Assembly (NCBI GenBank): GCA_030841195.1
Contig: JAVEDA010000334.1
Span: forward strand, 1 to 13,462
DNA: 13,462 bases
Direction of reading: 5' to 3'
From: Actinomycetota bacterium
GTDB lineage: Bacteria; Actinomycetota; Actinomycetes; JACCUZ01
The first letter of the stretch is position 1. Every line of letters starts with the position of its first letter. This document shows positions 1-6,827 of the stretch, piece after piece. The position numbers and the translations under genes are program-made. Under the pieces are notes generated by a model, which saw only the letters and a list, made by a program, of their open reading frames with translations, ran no database searches and was not told the origin of the DNA.

Positions 1-461
1 GAGGGACCCGCGCGGTGCCTGGCCGGGTCACCGCGATCGGACTGTTGTCCTCGTCGACGTCAGGGACGGCGGCCTACCCGGTCACTGTGTCGGTCGCGGG
101 AGCGCCGCTCTCGATGGCGTCGGGCTCGGACGCATCGGTGTCGGTCGTGGTCGCGACCGTGACCGACGCGCTGACGGTGCCCAGCTCGGCGGTCGCGGGC
201 ACGGGCAGCAGCGCCACGGTGCGGGTCCTGGCCGGCGGCGTCGTGACGGCCACCCGGGTCACCGTCGGCGCCGTCGGGGCGGTGCGTACCCAGGTGGTCA
301 AGGGGCTACGTTCCGGTCAGGTCGTCGTGCTGGCCGACCTCTCCCAGCCACTCCCGACCTCTGATACGGCTGACGTCGGTCGGGGCGGCTTCGGTGGTCG
401 GGGCGGCTTCGGGGGTGGTCCGGCGGTCAACGGCGCGCAGGGACCAGCAGGTCGCGGGTGA
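1..461 (+). CDS. Efflux transporter periplasmic adaptor (HlyD/MacA-like), 3' part only
   Basis: The reading frame is open to the left edge, so the 5' end lies outside the window; the GTG at 15 is unlikely to be the true start. What remains is about 150 residues ending at a TGA at 459-461. The piece reads like the C-terminal beta-barrel and membrane-proximal part of membrane-fusion proteins: a PGRVTAIG stretch, a YPVTVSV strand, then ALTVPSSAV, VRVLAGG, a run of V/T-rich strands, and GLRSGQVVVLAD. Actinobacterial members often end, as here, in a Gly/Arg/Phe tail (RGGFGGRGGFGGG). Known role of the family: linking an inner-membrane ABC or RND pump to the cell exterior; in Gram-positives these usually partner a MacB-like ABC transporter. 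The partner is not to the right, where a convergent gene begins, so it must be upstream. The last 35 bp overlap the end of the opposite-strand oxidase gene. Substrate unknown. Confidence 0.75.
   Translation, partial: GTRAVPGRVTAIGLLSSSTSGTAAYPVTVSVAGAPLSMASGSDASVSVVVATVTDALTVPSSAVAGTGSSATVRVLAGGVVTATRVTVGAVGAVRTQVVKGLRSGQVVVLADLSQPLPTSDTADVGRGGFGGRGGFGGGPAVNGAQGPAGRG
378..413 (+). repeat. Two tandem 18-bp units coding for the Gly-rich tail
   Basis: Unit 1 (378-395) and unit 2 (396-413) are identical except for the last base. Each encodes a GRGGFG-type hexapeptide in the C-terminal tail of the efflux adaptor. The near identity at DNA level, not just protein level, suggests recent duplication or slippage; copy number may vary between strains. 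Confidence 0.8.
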
Positions 462-1725
462 TCTCGGCCACCGAGGTCACTCCCGTGAGGGCCATCGTGA
501 GGTCGAGCTCGGCCAGCAGGTGCTCCAGCACGGCGCGGACGCCGTCGGCGCCGGCGAGCGCGAGGCCGTAGACGTAGGGCCGGCCGACGCAGACCGCGGC
601 CGCGCCGAGGGCCAGCGCGGTGACGATGTCGGAACCGCTGCGGATGCCGCTGTCCATCAGCACGGGCACCCGGCCGTCGACCCGGTCCACCACTCCGGGC
701 AGCGCGTCCAGCGCGGCCAGTGCGGAGTCGACCTGGCGGCCGCCGTGGTTGGAGACCACGATCCCGTCGACCCCGGCGTCGAGCGCGCGGTCCGCGTCGT
801 CGGCGGAGAGCAGGCCCTTCACCAGGATCGGCAACGACGTCATCGACCGGAGCGACGGGAGGTCGGCCCAGGTGAGCGACGACCGGGAGAACACCTCGAG
901 GAACGTCTCCACCGCCGCCCGTGGGGACGGCGATCGCAGGTTGTCGGCCAGCCGGCCGGGATAGGCCCGGCTGAGGTCGAGCAGGGTCCGGACCGCTCCG
1001 GGTGTCGGCCGCGGCCGGGTAGCGGTCGGGTCCGGATGCGCGACCCGCTGCTCCACCAGTCGCCGGAAGACCGGGTCGCTGGTGTACTGCGCGATCCCCT
1101 TTCCATGCGCGAACGGCAGGTGGCCGCGGTCCAGGTCGCGTGGCCGCCATCCGAGCACGGGCGTGTCCAGGGTCACCACGATCGCCTCGCAGCCAGCTCG
1201 CTCGGCCCGGGACAGGAAGCTCGCGACCAGCTCGTCCGAGCTGCTCCAGTAGAGCTGGTACCAGCGCGGGCTGCCCTCCATCACCGCGGCGCAGTCCTCC
1301 ATCGACCGGGACGCCTGGGTCGAGAACACCATCGGGAGGCCGAGCGACGACGCCGCCTCGGCCACCGCGACGTCGGCGCCGCGGTGTGCCATCTCGAGCA
1401 CACCGATGGGCGCGAGCAGCACCGGAGCCGGCAGCCGGCGGCCGAACAGCTCGGTCGACGTGTCGCGCGCTGTGGTGTCGCGCATCATCCGCGGGACGAC
1501 CGACCAGCGTCCGAATGCCTCGGCGTTGGCGTGAGCGGTGCGCTCCTGACCGGCTGCGCCGGCGACGTAGCCGAACGCCGCACGTGACATCCGTCGTCGC
1601 GCGGCGCGCTCCAGCGCCTCCGGCGACACGGGCACCGTCGGCAGCCGCCCGAACGCTCCCTCGCGGTAGATGCGGGCCTGCACGGCCCGCCCGATGCTCG
1701 TCGCCGCCAGCTCGATCCTCGTCAC
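427..1725 (-). CDS. FMN-dependent alpha-hydroxy-acid oxidase, lactate 2-monooxygenase-like
   Basis: 432 aa from the GTG at 1725. A GAGGGGTGGAG purine tract ends 10 bases upstream; a second in-frame GTG at 1740 is possible, and any longer reading runs into the divergent glycosyltransferase gene. The family is FMN TIM-barrel oxidases of L-2-hydroxy acids. Motifs match Mycobacterium lactate 2-monooxygenase: FGYVAGAAG (51-59), the QLYW tyrosine (Y159), TLDTPVLGWRPRDL with R194, ILVKG with the FMN lysine (K303), SNHGGRQ with catalytic H327 and R330, and MDSGIRSGSDIV (358-368) for the FMN phosphate. Lactate 2-monooxygenase converts L-lactate and O2 to acetate, CO2 and water; the exact substrate here is inferred. 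The stretch between TSDPVF (215-220) and the LTWADLP segment near 284 looks a few dozen residues longer than in the mycobacterial enzyme, and total length exceeds the usual ~390. The protein is cytoplasmic. No redox partner gene is adjacent, as expected for an O2-using flavoenzyme. Confidence 0.85.
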   Translation of the reverse strand: MTRIELAATSIGRAVQARIYREGAFGRLPTVPVSPEALERAARRRMSRAAFGYVAGAAGQERTAHANAEAFGRWSVVPRMMRDTTARDTSTELFGRRLPAPVLLAPIGVLEMAHRGADVAVAEAASSLGLPMVFSTQASRSMEDCAAVMEGSPRWYQLYWSSSDELVASFLSRAERAGCEAIVVTLDTPVLGWRPRDLDRGHLPFAHGKGIAQYTSDPVFRRLVEQRVAHPDPTATRPRPTPGAVRTLLDLSRAYPGRLADNLRSPSPRAAVETFLEVFSRSSLTWADLPSLRSMTSLPILVKGLLSADDADRALDAGVDGIVVSNHGGRQVDSALAALDALPGVVDRVDGRVPVLMDSGIRSGSDIVTALALGAAAVCVGRPYVYGLALAGADGVRAVLEHLLAELDLTMALTGVTSVAEITRDLLVPARR

Positions 1726-1740
1726 GCGACGATTCTCCAC

Positions 1741-1869
1741 CCCCTCGGTGCCGAACCGGATCCTGGTCGATTGCGTCTTCACTTCACCACGCCGACAGGG
1801 CACGGACCATCGAGTCCGAGCACCGCTGCAGTGGCACTCAACGACGACTCGGGACCGGCCGAGACGGGG
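1741..1869. promoter_or_regulatory. Divergent promoter region between oxidase and glycosyltransferase genes
   Basis: This 129-bp gap must carry promoters for both divergent genes, because neither has an upstream co-directional gene within reach. I found no clear -35/-10 pair or palindrome; a CTTCACTTCAC tandem at about 1779-1789 is the only notable repeat. The call rests on gene arrangement alone. Confidence 0.35.
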
Positions 1870-3072
1870 GTGTCGCACGTGCACATCACCTTCCTTCTGA
1901 TGAACGCCTTCTCCATGGGAGGCACCATCAGGACGACGTACAACGTGGCTGCCGCACTGGCCGAGCGGCACCACGTCGAGATCGTCAGCGTCTACCGACG
2001 GCGCGCCGGCGCCCGGTTCGCGGTCGACCCGCGGGTGACGGTGCGGGTGCTGTCCGACCAGGTGCCGCCGGACGGTGACACGGCCGGGCACCCGTACGGC
2101 CAGTGCACCGGCCTGCAGGAGTTGGCCCGCCGGGTGCCGAGCCTGCTGGTGCCCCGGTCGGAACGGCGGTACCGGAACTTCAGCCTGCTCACCGACGTAC
2201 GCATGACGGCTTTCCTGCGTCGCGTCAACACCGACGTGCTGGTCACGACCCGACCGGGGCTGAACCTGGTCGCGGCGCGCTACGCGAACCCGTCGGTCCT
2301 ACGGGTCGGCCAGGAGCACCTGTTCCTCGCCAACCATCCACCGGCGTTGCGCCGTCAGATCGCCCGGCACTACCCCAAGCTCGACCTGGTCAGCGTGCTG
2401 ACCGAGCGCGACGCCGAGGACTACCGGGACATGCTGGGCAGCCGGGTGCGCGTCGTGCGGGTGCCGAACGCCGTGCCGGACCTGGGCACCCGTCGCGTCG
2501 GGGACGCCAAGGTCGTCGTCGCGGCCGGCCGGCTGGCCCGACAGAAAGGCTTCGACCTGCTCATCGATGCGTACGCGCAGGTCGCCCACCGGTACCCCGA
2601 CTGGCAGTTGCACATCTACGGGTCGGGCGAGGAGCGCGGCCGACTGCTGGCGCAGATCCTTCGCCTCGGACTCGAGCGGCAGGTCCGGCTGATGGGCTAC
2701 TCCGCCAAGCTGTCGGAGCAGATGTCGCAGGCAGCGCTGTACGTGATGAGCTCGAGGGTCGAGGGTTTCCCCATGGTGCTGCTCGAGGCAATGTCGGTCG
2801 GGCTGCCCGTGGTGAGCTTCGACTGCCCCAACGGGCCGGCCGACCTGCTCCGGCAGGGGACCAACGGGGTGCTGGTGCGGGCCGGGGACGTGGGTGGCCT
2901 TGCCGACGCGCTGTGCGCGGTGATGGCCGACCCGGGCCGTCGAGAGCGGATGGGGGAGGCGGCGAGAGCCACCGCGAGGGAGTACGACATCGGCCGGATC
3001 AGTCACCGGTGGGAGACCCTGTTCGACGAGCTGTCGCACGGGTTGCGCGGGACAGGGAGGATCTGTGGCTGA
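1870..3072 (+). CDS. Glycosyltransferase family 4 (GT-B fold)
   Basis: 400 aa from the GTG at 1870. GTGs at 1831 and 1879 and an ATG at 1771 are alternatives, but the GT-B Rossmann strand (HITFLLMNAF) begins right after 1870, so longer starts add only non-homologous residues. The N-terminal acceptor domain has the MGGTIRTTYNVAAAL loop (16-30). The C-terminal donor domain starts with VVVAAGRLARQKGFDLLIDA (216-235), continues with LHIYGSGEE (247-255), and carries the GT4 signature E298-x7-E306 (EGFPMVLLE), which contacts the nucleotide-sugar ribose and diphosphate. The family transfers sugars with retention from nucleotide sugars (sometimes phospho-sugars) to lipid or glycan acceptors at the cytoplasmic face of the membrane. 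No signal peptide is seen. The end overlaps the start of the sulfotransferase gene by 8 bp, so the two are translationally coupled and probably act on the same glycan. Donor and acceptor cannot be read from sequence. Confidence 0.9.
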   Translation: MSHVHITFLLMNAFSMGGTIRTTYNVAAALAERHHVEIVSVYRRRAGARFAVDPRVTVRVLSDQVPPDGDTAGHPYGQCTGLQELARRVPSLLVPRSERRYRNFSLLTDVRMTAFLRRVNTDVLVTTRPGLNLVAARYANPSVLRVGQEHLFLANHPPALRRQIARHYPKLDLVSVLTERDAEDYRDMLGSRVRVVRVPNAVPDLGTRRVGDAKVVVAAGRLARQKGFDLLIDAYAQVAHRYPDWQLHIYGSGEERGRLLAQILRLGLERQVRLMGYSAKLSEQMSQAALYVMSSRVEGFPMVLLEAMSVGLPVVSFDCPNGPADLLRQGTNGVLVRAGDVGGLADALCAVMADPGRRERMGEAARATAREYDIGRISHRWETLFDELSHGLRGTGRICG

Positions 3073-4153
3073 GGTTCCGGGTGGTCCGGTCTTCGTCGTC
3101 GGCCCGATGGGCTCGGGCACCACTCTGATGCGGCTGGTGCTGGACAGTCACGACAACCTGGCCCTCGCCCCCGAGACCGGGCTTGCTCGCCTGCTGCTGG
3201 CGCACGAGTACGTGCCGTTCTGGAAGTTCGGGGCCGAGTGGTACGGCCGGCTCGGGCTCACCCGGGACGACCTGGACGCCGAGCTGCGGGCCTTCTACGG
3301 CGGCATCTACGGCGGCTTCGCGGCCCGGCACGGTGCGACGCGGTGGGGTGACAAGACGCCGTTCCACACCTGGCACATGCACCGCCTGGGCCGGGTGTTC
3401 CCCGACGCGGTCTTCGTCGGCACGGTGCGCCATCCGGGCGCCGTTGCGGCGAGCCTGCACGACCGGTTCGGCTTCACCTGGGCCGCCGGGGTGCGGCACT
3501 GGGTGCGCTCGACGACGGAGATGGTCTGGCGTGGGTCCCGGCTCGGGGACCGCTTCCTGCTGTGCCGTTACGAGGACGTCGTCACCGACCCGGAACCGGT
3601 CCTGCGCGAGCTGTTCGACTGGCTCGGCGAGCCGTGGCTGCCGCAGGTCCTCGCCTTCCACGAGGTGCACCAGGCGCGCGGGACGGCAGCCGAGGTGGAG
3701 GGTCGGACCCGCTCCGACGAGCCGCTCGACCCGGCACGGATCGCGCGGTGGGCCGACTCGGCCGACGGCCGGCTCAACGGCTTGCTGCGGCGGGACACCG
3801 CGGTGCTGGCCGGGATGCTCGGCTACGACCTTGACCAGCCGGTCCCGTGCCGCCCGCTCAGCGGCACCCTGGCCCGGCGTACGGCTGACGGCATCATGCT
3901 GGCCGACGCGATGTCCCGGACCCGGGGCATCGACTGGTCGAAGCGGCCCCGACCGACGTTGGAGAACCGGCCGCTGCGCGCCAAGGACATCAAGGAGTTG
4001 CGGACCAAGGCCGCCCGAGGTGCCGGGCCCGCGGCGCCTGCCCCGGCTCGGTTCAGGAGGGTGCGGCGGCGGGTACGTCGGCTGGCGCGCCGGCTGCCCG
4101 CGCCGGTGCGTCGCCGGGGTCGTGAGGTGCTGCGGGCGGTGCGGCGCCGATGA
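3065..4153 (+). CDS. PAPS-dependent sulfotransferase family protein
   Basis: 362 aa from GTG 3065, with a GGGAGG ribosome site ending a few bases upstream and inside the preceding gene. The 5'-phosphosulfate loop is GPMGSGTTLMR (13-23); the 3'-phosphate motif is R122-HPGAVAA-S130. WGDKTPFHTWH (94-104) and YEDVVTDPEPVLRELFDWLG (169-188) are also typical of bacterial sulfotransferases of the Sulfotransfer_3 type. The family moves sulfate from 3'-phosphoadenylyl sulfate onto a hydroxyl or amine of a glycan, lipid or small molecule. Being coupled to a GT4 enzyme, the likely substrate is a cell-surface or secreted sugar (inference). The final ~35 residues are extremely Arg-rich and lie outside the catalytic fold; they could be a membrane- or polyanion-binding tail, or partly a by-product of high GC. 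No PAPS synthesis genes are in the window. Confidence 0.87.
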   Translation: MAEVPGGPVFVVGPMGSGTTLMRLVLDSHDNLALAPETGLARLLLAHEYVPFWKFGAEWYGRLGLTRDDLDAELRAFYGGIYGGFAARHGATRWGDKTPFHTWHMHRLGRVFPDAVFVGTVRHPGAVAASLHDRFGFTWAAGVRHWVRSTTEMVWRGSRLGDRFLLCRYEDVVTDPEPVLRELFDWLGEPWLPQVLAFHEVHQARGTAAEVEGRTRSDEPLDPARIARWADSADGRLNGLLRRDTAVLAGMLGYDLDQPVPCRPLSGTLARRTADGIMLADAMSRTRGIDWSKRPRPTLENRPLRAKDIKELRTKAARGAGPAAPAPARFRRVRRRVRRLARRLPAPVRRRGREVLRAVRRR

Positions 4154-4233
4154 CCAGCAGCCATTGACGCGAGCCGTCCGGCTACGCATGCTCGACAGAG
4201 GTGGTTGGACCGCCTTCCCACAGGGGTGTCTGA

Positions 4234-5127
4234 GTGATCTTCGTAGCGGGCGGAACGGGCGAGCTGGGTGGGCGCGTCGTCAGGCTCCTGCGCGAGCAGG
4301 GACACGCGGTTCGTTGCCTCCTCCGGCCCGGGTCCGACGGCGACGCGCTGCGGAGCCAGGGCGCCGAGCTCGTTGTCGGTGACCTGGCGAACCCCGCAAC
4401 TCTTTCGGGCGCGTGTGACGGCGCGGAAACGGTGGTGGCGACCGCGACGGTGATCGGGCGGCGCCTGGCAGGCGCCCGCAGACCATCTATCCGCGACGTC
4501 GACCAGGCCGGGATGGCCGCCCTCATCGACGCGGCTGAGGCATCGTCCGTCGAACGATTCGTGTACGTGTCGTTCGCCGGCGCGGATGCACAGCTGGGCA
4601 CGCCCCTTGAGCGCGCCAAGATCGCGACGGAGCAGAGGCTGCGGCGCTCGTCGATGCGGTCCGTCATTGTCAGGCCGGACGCATTTCAAGACATCCATCT
4701 CGCCCCGATTGGCCGCTTCGACATCGCGGCCGGGCAAGTTGCCGTGTTCGGCAAGGGCGACACCAAGCGGCGTTGGGTCAGCACCGATGACGTGGCTGCA
4801 CTCGTGGCCGCCCTAGCCGTGGAACCGGACCCTCCGGCAATGGTGGAGTTCGGCGGCCCGGAAGCGCTGAGCCGCAACGAGGCCATCGCGATTGCCGAAC
4901 AGGCAACCGGCCGCTCCATCAAGCGTCAGCGCCTGCCTCGACCCCTCACCCGGCTCGGCATGCGGCTCCTGGCCAGGCCCAACGACGCCTTGGCGTCCGT
5001 CTTCGGGGCGGGTCTGCTGCAGGACCTGGTCGCGAGCGGCTGGGACGACGCCCCGCTGAAGGAACGAGGCATCAACGCCAAGCCCGCGAGCCAGTTCATC
5101 CGAGAACAGGCTCTGGGAGATGGATAA
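4234..5127 (+). CDS. NmrA-like / atypical SDR NAD(P)-binding protein
   Basis: 297 aa from GTG 4234, with AGGGG 8 to 12 bases upstream. The N-terminal Rossmann fold has GGTGELGG (6-13) for the dinucleotide, LLRPGS (29-34) at the second strand, which often selects NADP, and GDLANPATL (49-57) around the adenine. YVSFAGA (111-117) followed by the ERAKIATEQ helix (126-134) takes the place of the classical Tyr-x3-Lys pair, and RPDAFQD (147-153) plus the WVSTDDVAALVAAL helix (181-194) are features of NmrA/NDUFA9-like atypical SDRs. Such proteins are either reductases/epimerases or redox sensors; the reaction cannot be assigned. An 80-bp gap separates it from the sulfotransferase, so it probably has its own promoter. 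Its codon use is less extreme at third positions (for instance around 4681-4720) than that of its neighbours, a weak hint of different ancestry. Confidence 0.82.
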   Translation: MIFVAGGTGELGGRVVRLLREQGHAVRCLLRPGSDGDALRSQGAELVVGDLANPATLSGACDGAETVVATATVIGRRLAGARRPSIRDVDQAGMAALIDAAEASSVERFVYVSFAGADAQLGTPLERAKIATEQRLRRSSMRSVIVRPDAFQDIHLAPIGRFDIAAGQVAVFGKGDTKRRWVSTDDVAALVAALAVEPDPPAMVEFGGPEALSRNEAIAIAEQATGRSIKRQRLPRPLTRLGMRLLARPNDALASVFGAGLLQDLVASGWDDAPLKERGINAKPASQFIREQALGDG

Positions 5128-5141
5128 GTTTGCTCAGTGGT

Positions 5142-5900
5142 TCAGCTTCCGACGACGGTTCCGTCGCGGAGGAACGGCTGGAAGTCCTCCCACGGAGCTG
5201 AGCCGTCCCTGGTCGTGATGGCTTCCGGGGAGTACTGGACGATGTAGGCACGACGAAGGCGGTCGGTCAGGTTGGGACCGCTGCGGTGGAAGACGACGCT
5301 GGAGAAGCAGGCGATGCTCCCGGCCGGAACGACCATCGGAAGGCCGCGGTCGGTCCCGACGTAGCCGACCTTGTCGTTCGTGGCGGGGTCGGTGAAGTGC
5401 TTCACGTAGGTGCGGACGCCGGCCAGCGAGTACGGCAACAGGTACACGGCGCCGTTCTCCTCGGTGATGTCGTCGAGCGCGATCCAGCAGGTGAGGTACG
5501 GCTCGTGATCCTCATGGACGTAGCCGCTGTCCTGGTGCCACGAGAAGGCGCTCTGCCGGTCGGCGCACTTGATGACGTACTGCTCGACGAAGTGGAAGGC
5601 GTCGGGGCCGAGCGTGGCCCGGCAGATGTCGGCCATGAGGTCGCCGAAGACGAATGCGTGCAGCTCCGGCTCGGTCTTGGCCACCCCGTTGGCGAAGTAG
5701 CGCTGGCCGCGATGGTTGAGACCTAGTACGTCGACGCCGGCATCGTCCATTCTGGCATCGATCTGATTCATGCCCTCCTGCGCGAAGGTGCGCAGGAGCT
5801 CGAGCTGCTGGTCGGAGAGGACGCGTTCGAGCACGAAGAATCCCTCGTCGCGATACTGCTGCTGTTGGGTTTCCGAAACGACGGAAGTAGTGGTGTCCAT
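5142..5900 (-). CDS. Phytanoyl-CoA dioxygenase (PhyH) family Fe(II)/2-oxoglutarate oxygenase
   Basis: 252 aa from ATG 5900. No clear Shine-Dalgarno is present upstream, so a leaderless or weakly initiated message is possible. The double-stranded beta-helix fold is shown by the metal triad: H122 and D124 in WHQDSGY, and H205 in VVFHRSGPN. R216 in the DRLRRAY segment is placed to bind 2-oxoglutarate. The N-terminal YRDEGFFVLERVLS is the usual opening of the family. These enzymes hydroxylate (occasionally halogenate or cyclise) small molecules using O2 and 2-oxoglutarate in the cytoplasm; the family covers phytanoyl-CoA, ectoine, mitomycin-type and many secondary-metabolite substrates. Nothing here fixes the substrate, and no ectoine or CoA-ligase genes are adjacent. 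It is divergent from an AraC-type regulator 75 bp away, which probably controls it, and converges with the reductase gene, leaving only 14 bp between their stop codons. Confidence 0.88.
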   Translation of the reverse strand: MDTTTSVVSETQQQQYRDEGFFVLERVLSDQQLELLRTFAQEGMNQIDARMDDAGVDVLGLNHRGQRYFANGVAKTEPELHAFVFGDLMADICRATLGPDAFHFVEQYVIKCADRQSAFSWHQDSGYVHEDHEPYLTCWIALDDITEENGAVYLLPYSLAGVRTYVKHFTDPATNDKVGYVGTDRGLPMVVPAGSIACFSSVVFHRSGPNLTDRLRRAYIVQYSPEAITTRDGSAPWEDFQPFLRDGTVVGS

Positions 5901-5956
5901 GTCGTCGACGGTAGGCGCGACGGCGCCGCCGGAAGAAGGGACGTGGTGGGCAGGAC

Positions 5957-5971
5957 TGGTCCATTATGGTC
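5957..5971. promoter_or_regulatory. Possible operator: TGGTC direct repeat, 10-bp period, in the dioxygenase/AraC divergent gap
   Basis: TGGTC occurs at 5957-5961 and again at 5967-5971, exactly one helical turn apart, directly before the AraC start. Around the centre, CCAT-T-ATGG (5961-5969) is a short palindrome. CATTAT on the plus strand, or CATAAT on the minus strand (5962-5967), resembles a -10 element; on the plus strand it would put transcription start near the ATG at 5976. No convincing -35 was seen. AraC-family proteins often bind direct repeats, so this is a reasonable but unproven autoregulatory and target site. Confidence 0.3.
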
Positions 5972-5975
5972 AGCG

Positions 5976-6827
5976 ATGATGCTACCCGTCTCGGTTCGGA
6001 TCGCCGCCCAGGACGAGGTGGGCACCCGACTGGGCCGCGCCCGGACGATGGGCTTCGTCAACCACGGGGCGGCTCTGCTGCCCTGGCCGCGACGAACCCT
6101 GGACGCCTACGCGCTGGTCCTGGTCCATGACGGTGTCGGCTCCTACGTCGACGACGCCGTCCCGCACCTGCCGATCACAGCCGGCGACACGATCATCACG
6201 GTGCCGGGCCACTCGCACTGGTACGGGCCACGCCCCGGCGGGACGTGGAGCGAGACCTTCCTGGTCTTCGACGGCCCGATCTTCGACGCCCTAGCCGCCG
6301 GCGGAGTGCTGGACGCCGGCGATCCGGTCCGGCCCGTCGAGCCACTGGAGGCCTGGCGTGCGCGGCTGCAGGAGTTCGCCGACCGAACCCGGCCGAACAC
6401 CACGGTTGCCCGCGAGCTCGAGGTCCTGGAGCTCGCCGCGCTGCTCGTCGAGCTGCGCGGCGGTGCGGGCGACGCCGGACCGATGGCGCGGCCGATCCGG
6501 CGGGCCCGTGAGCTCCTGGTCGCCGACCTCTCCTCCGAGCTGGAGCTGCAGGACGTGGCTGCAGCCGTCGGTCTGCCCTACGAGACGTTCCGCAAGCAGT
6601 TCCGGGCCGCGACCGGCAGGTCCCCCGCCGCCTTCCGCCTGGACCGCCGGATTCAGGCGGCCCAGGCGCTGCTGCGGATGACCACGATGACGCACGCCGC
6701 GATCGCGGCCAGCCTCGGCTTCGCGGACGAGAACCACTTCGCCAAGCGCTTCCGGGCCCGCGTCGGGACATCGCCGAAGCAGTACCGGCGCGCGAACACC
6801 GCTCGGTCCGGACCTCACTCCAGGTAG
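5976..6827 (+). CDS. AraC-family transcriptional regulator with N-terminal cupin sensor
   Basis: 283 aa from ATG 5976, with a second ATG immediately after; a longer frame starting at 5865 would overlap the dioxygenase and adds nothing recognisable. The N-terminal half is the AraC-binding cupin: PWPRRTLDAYALVLVHDGVG (37-54), then ITAGDTIITVPGHSHWYGP (67-85), the His/Trp loop that lines the ligand pocket. The C-terminal half is the paired helix-turn-helix domain: LELQDVAAAVGLPYETFRKQFR (189-210), and THAAIAASLGFADENHFAKRFR (239-260) followed by the family hallmark GTSPKQYRR (264-272). It probably senses a small molecule made or consumed by the divergent dioxygenase pathway and activates that gene (inference from arrangement). 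Its last 13 bp overlap the end of the opposite-strand ABC ATPase gene. Confidence 0.88.
   Translation: MMLPVSVRIAAQDEVGTRLGRARTMGFVNHGAALLPWPRRTLDAYALVLVHDGVGSYVDDAVPHLPITAGDTIITVPGHSHWYGPRPGGTWSETFLVFDGPIFDALAAGGVLDAGDPVRPVEPLEAWRARLQEFADRTRPNTTVARELEVLELAALLVELRGGAGDAGPMARPIRRARELLVADLSSELELQDVAAAVGLPYETFRKQFRAATGRSPAAFRLDRRIQAAQALLRMTTMTHAAIAASLGFADENHFAKRFRARVGTSPKQYRRANTARSGPHSR

Noticed and set aside
394..1587. A 397-codon plus-strand open frame opposite the alpha-hydroxy-acid oxidase
   Set aside because: The residues are His/Arg/Gln/Gly-rich with no recognisable domain, and the opposite strand encodes a conserved flavoenzyme with all active-site motifs.
2999..4189. A 396-codon minus-strand open frame opposite the sulfotransferase
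   Set aside because: Low-complexity shadow of the real gene; no motifs and no ribosome site.
4200..4216. Weak stem GGTGG/CCGCC as a terminator between the sulfotransferase and the NmrA-like gene
   Set aside because: The stem has only five pairs including a G-T wobble and no T-run, so it is indistinguishable from chance in GC-rich DNA.
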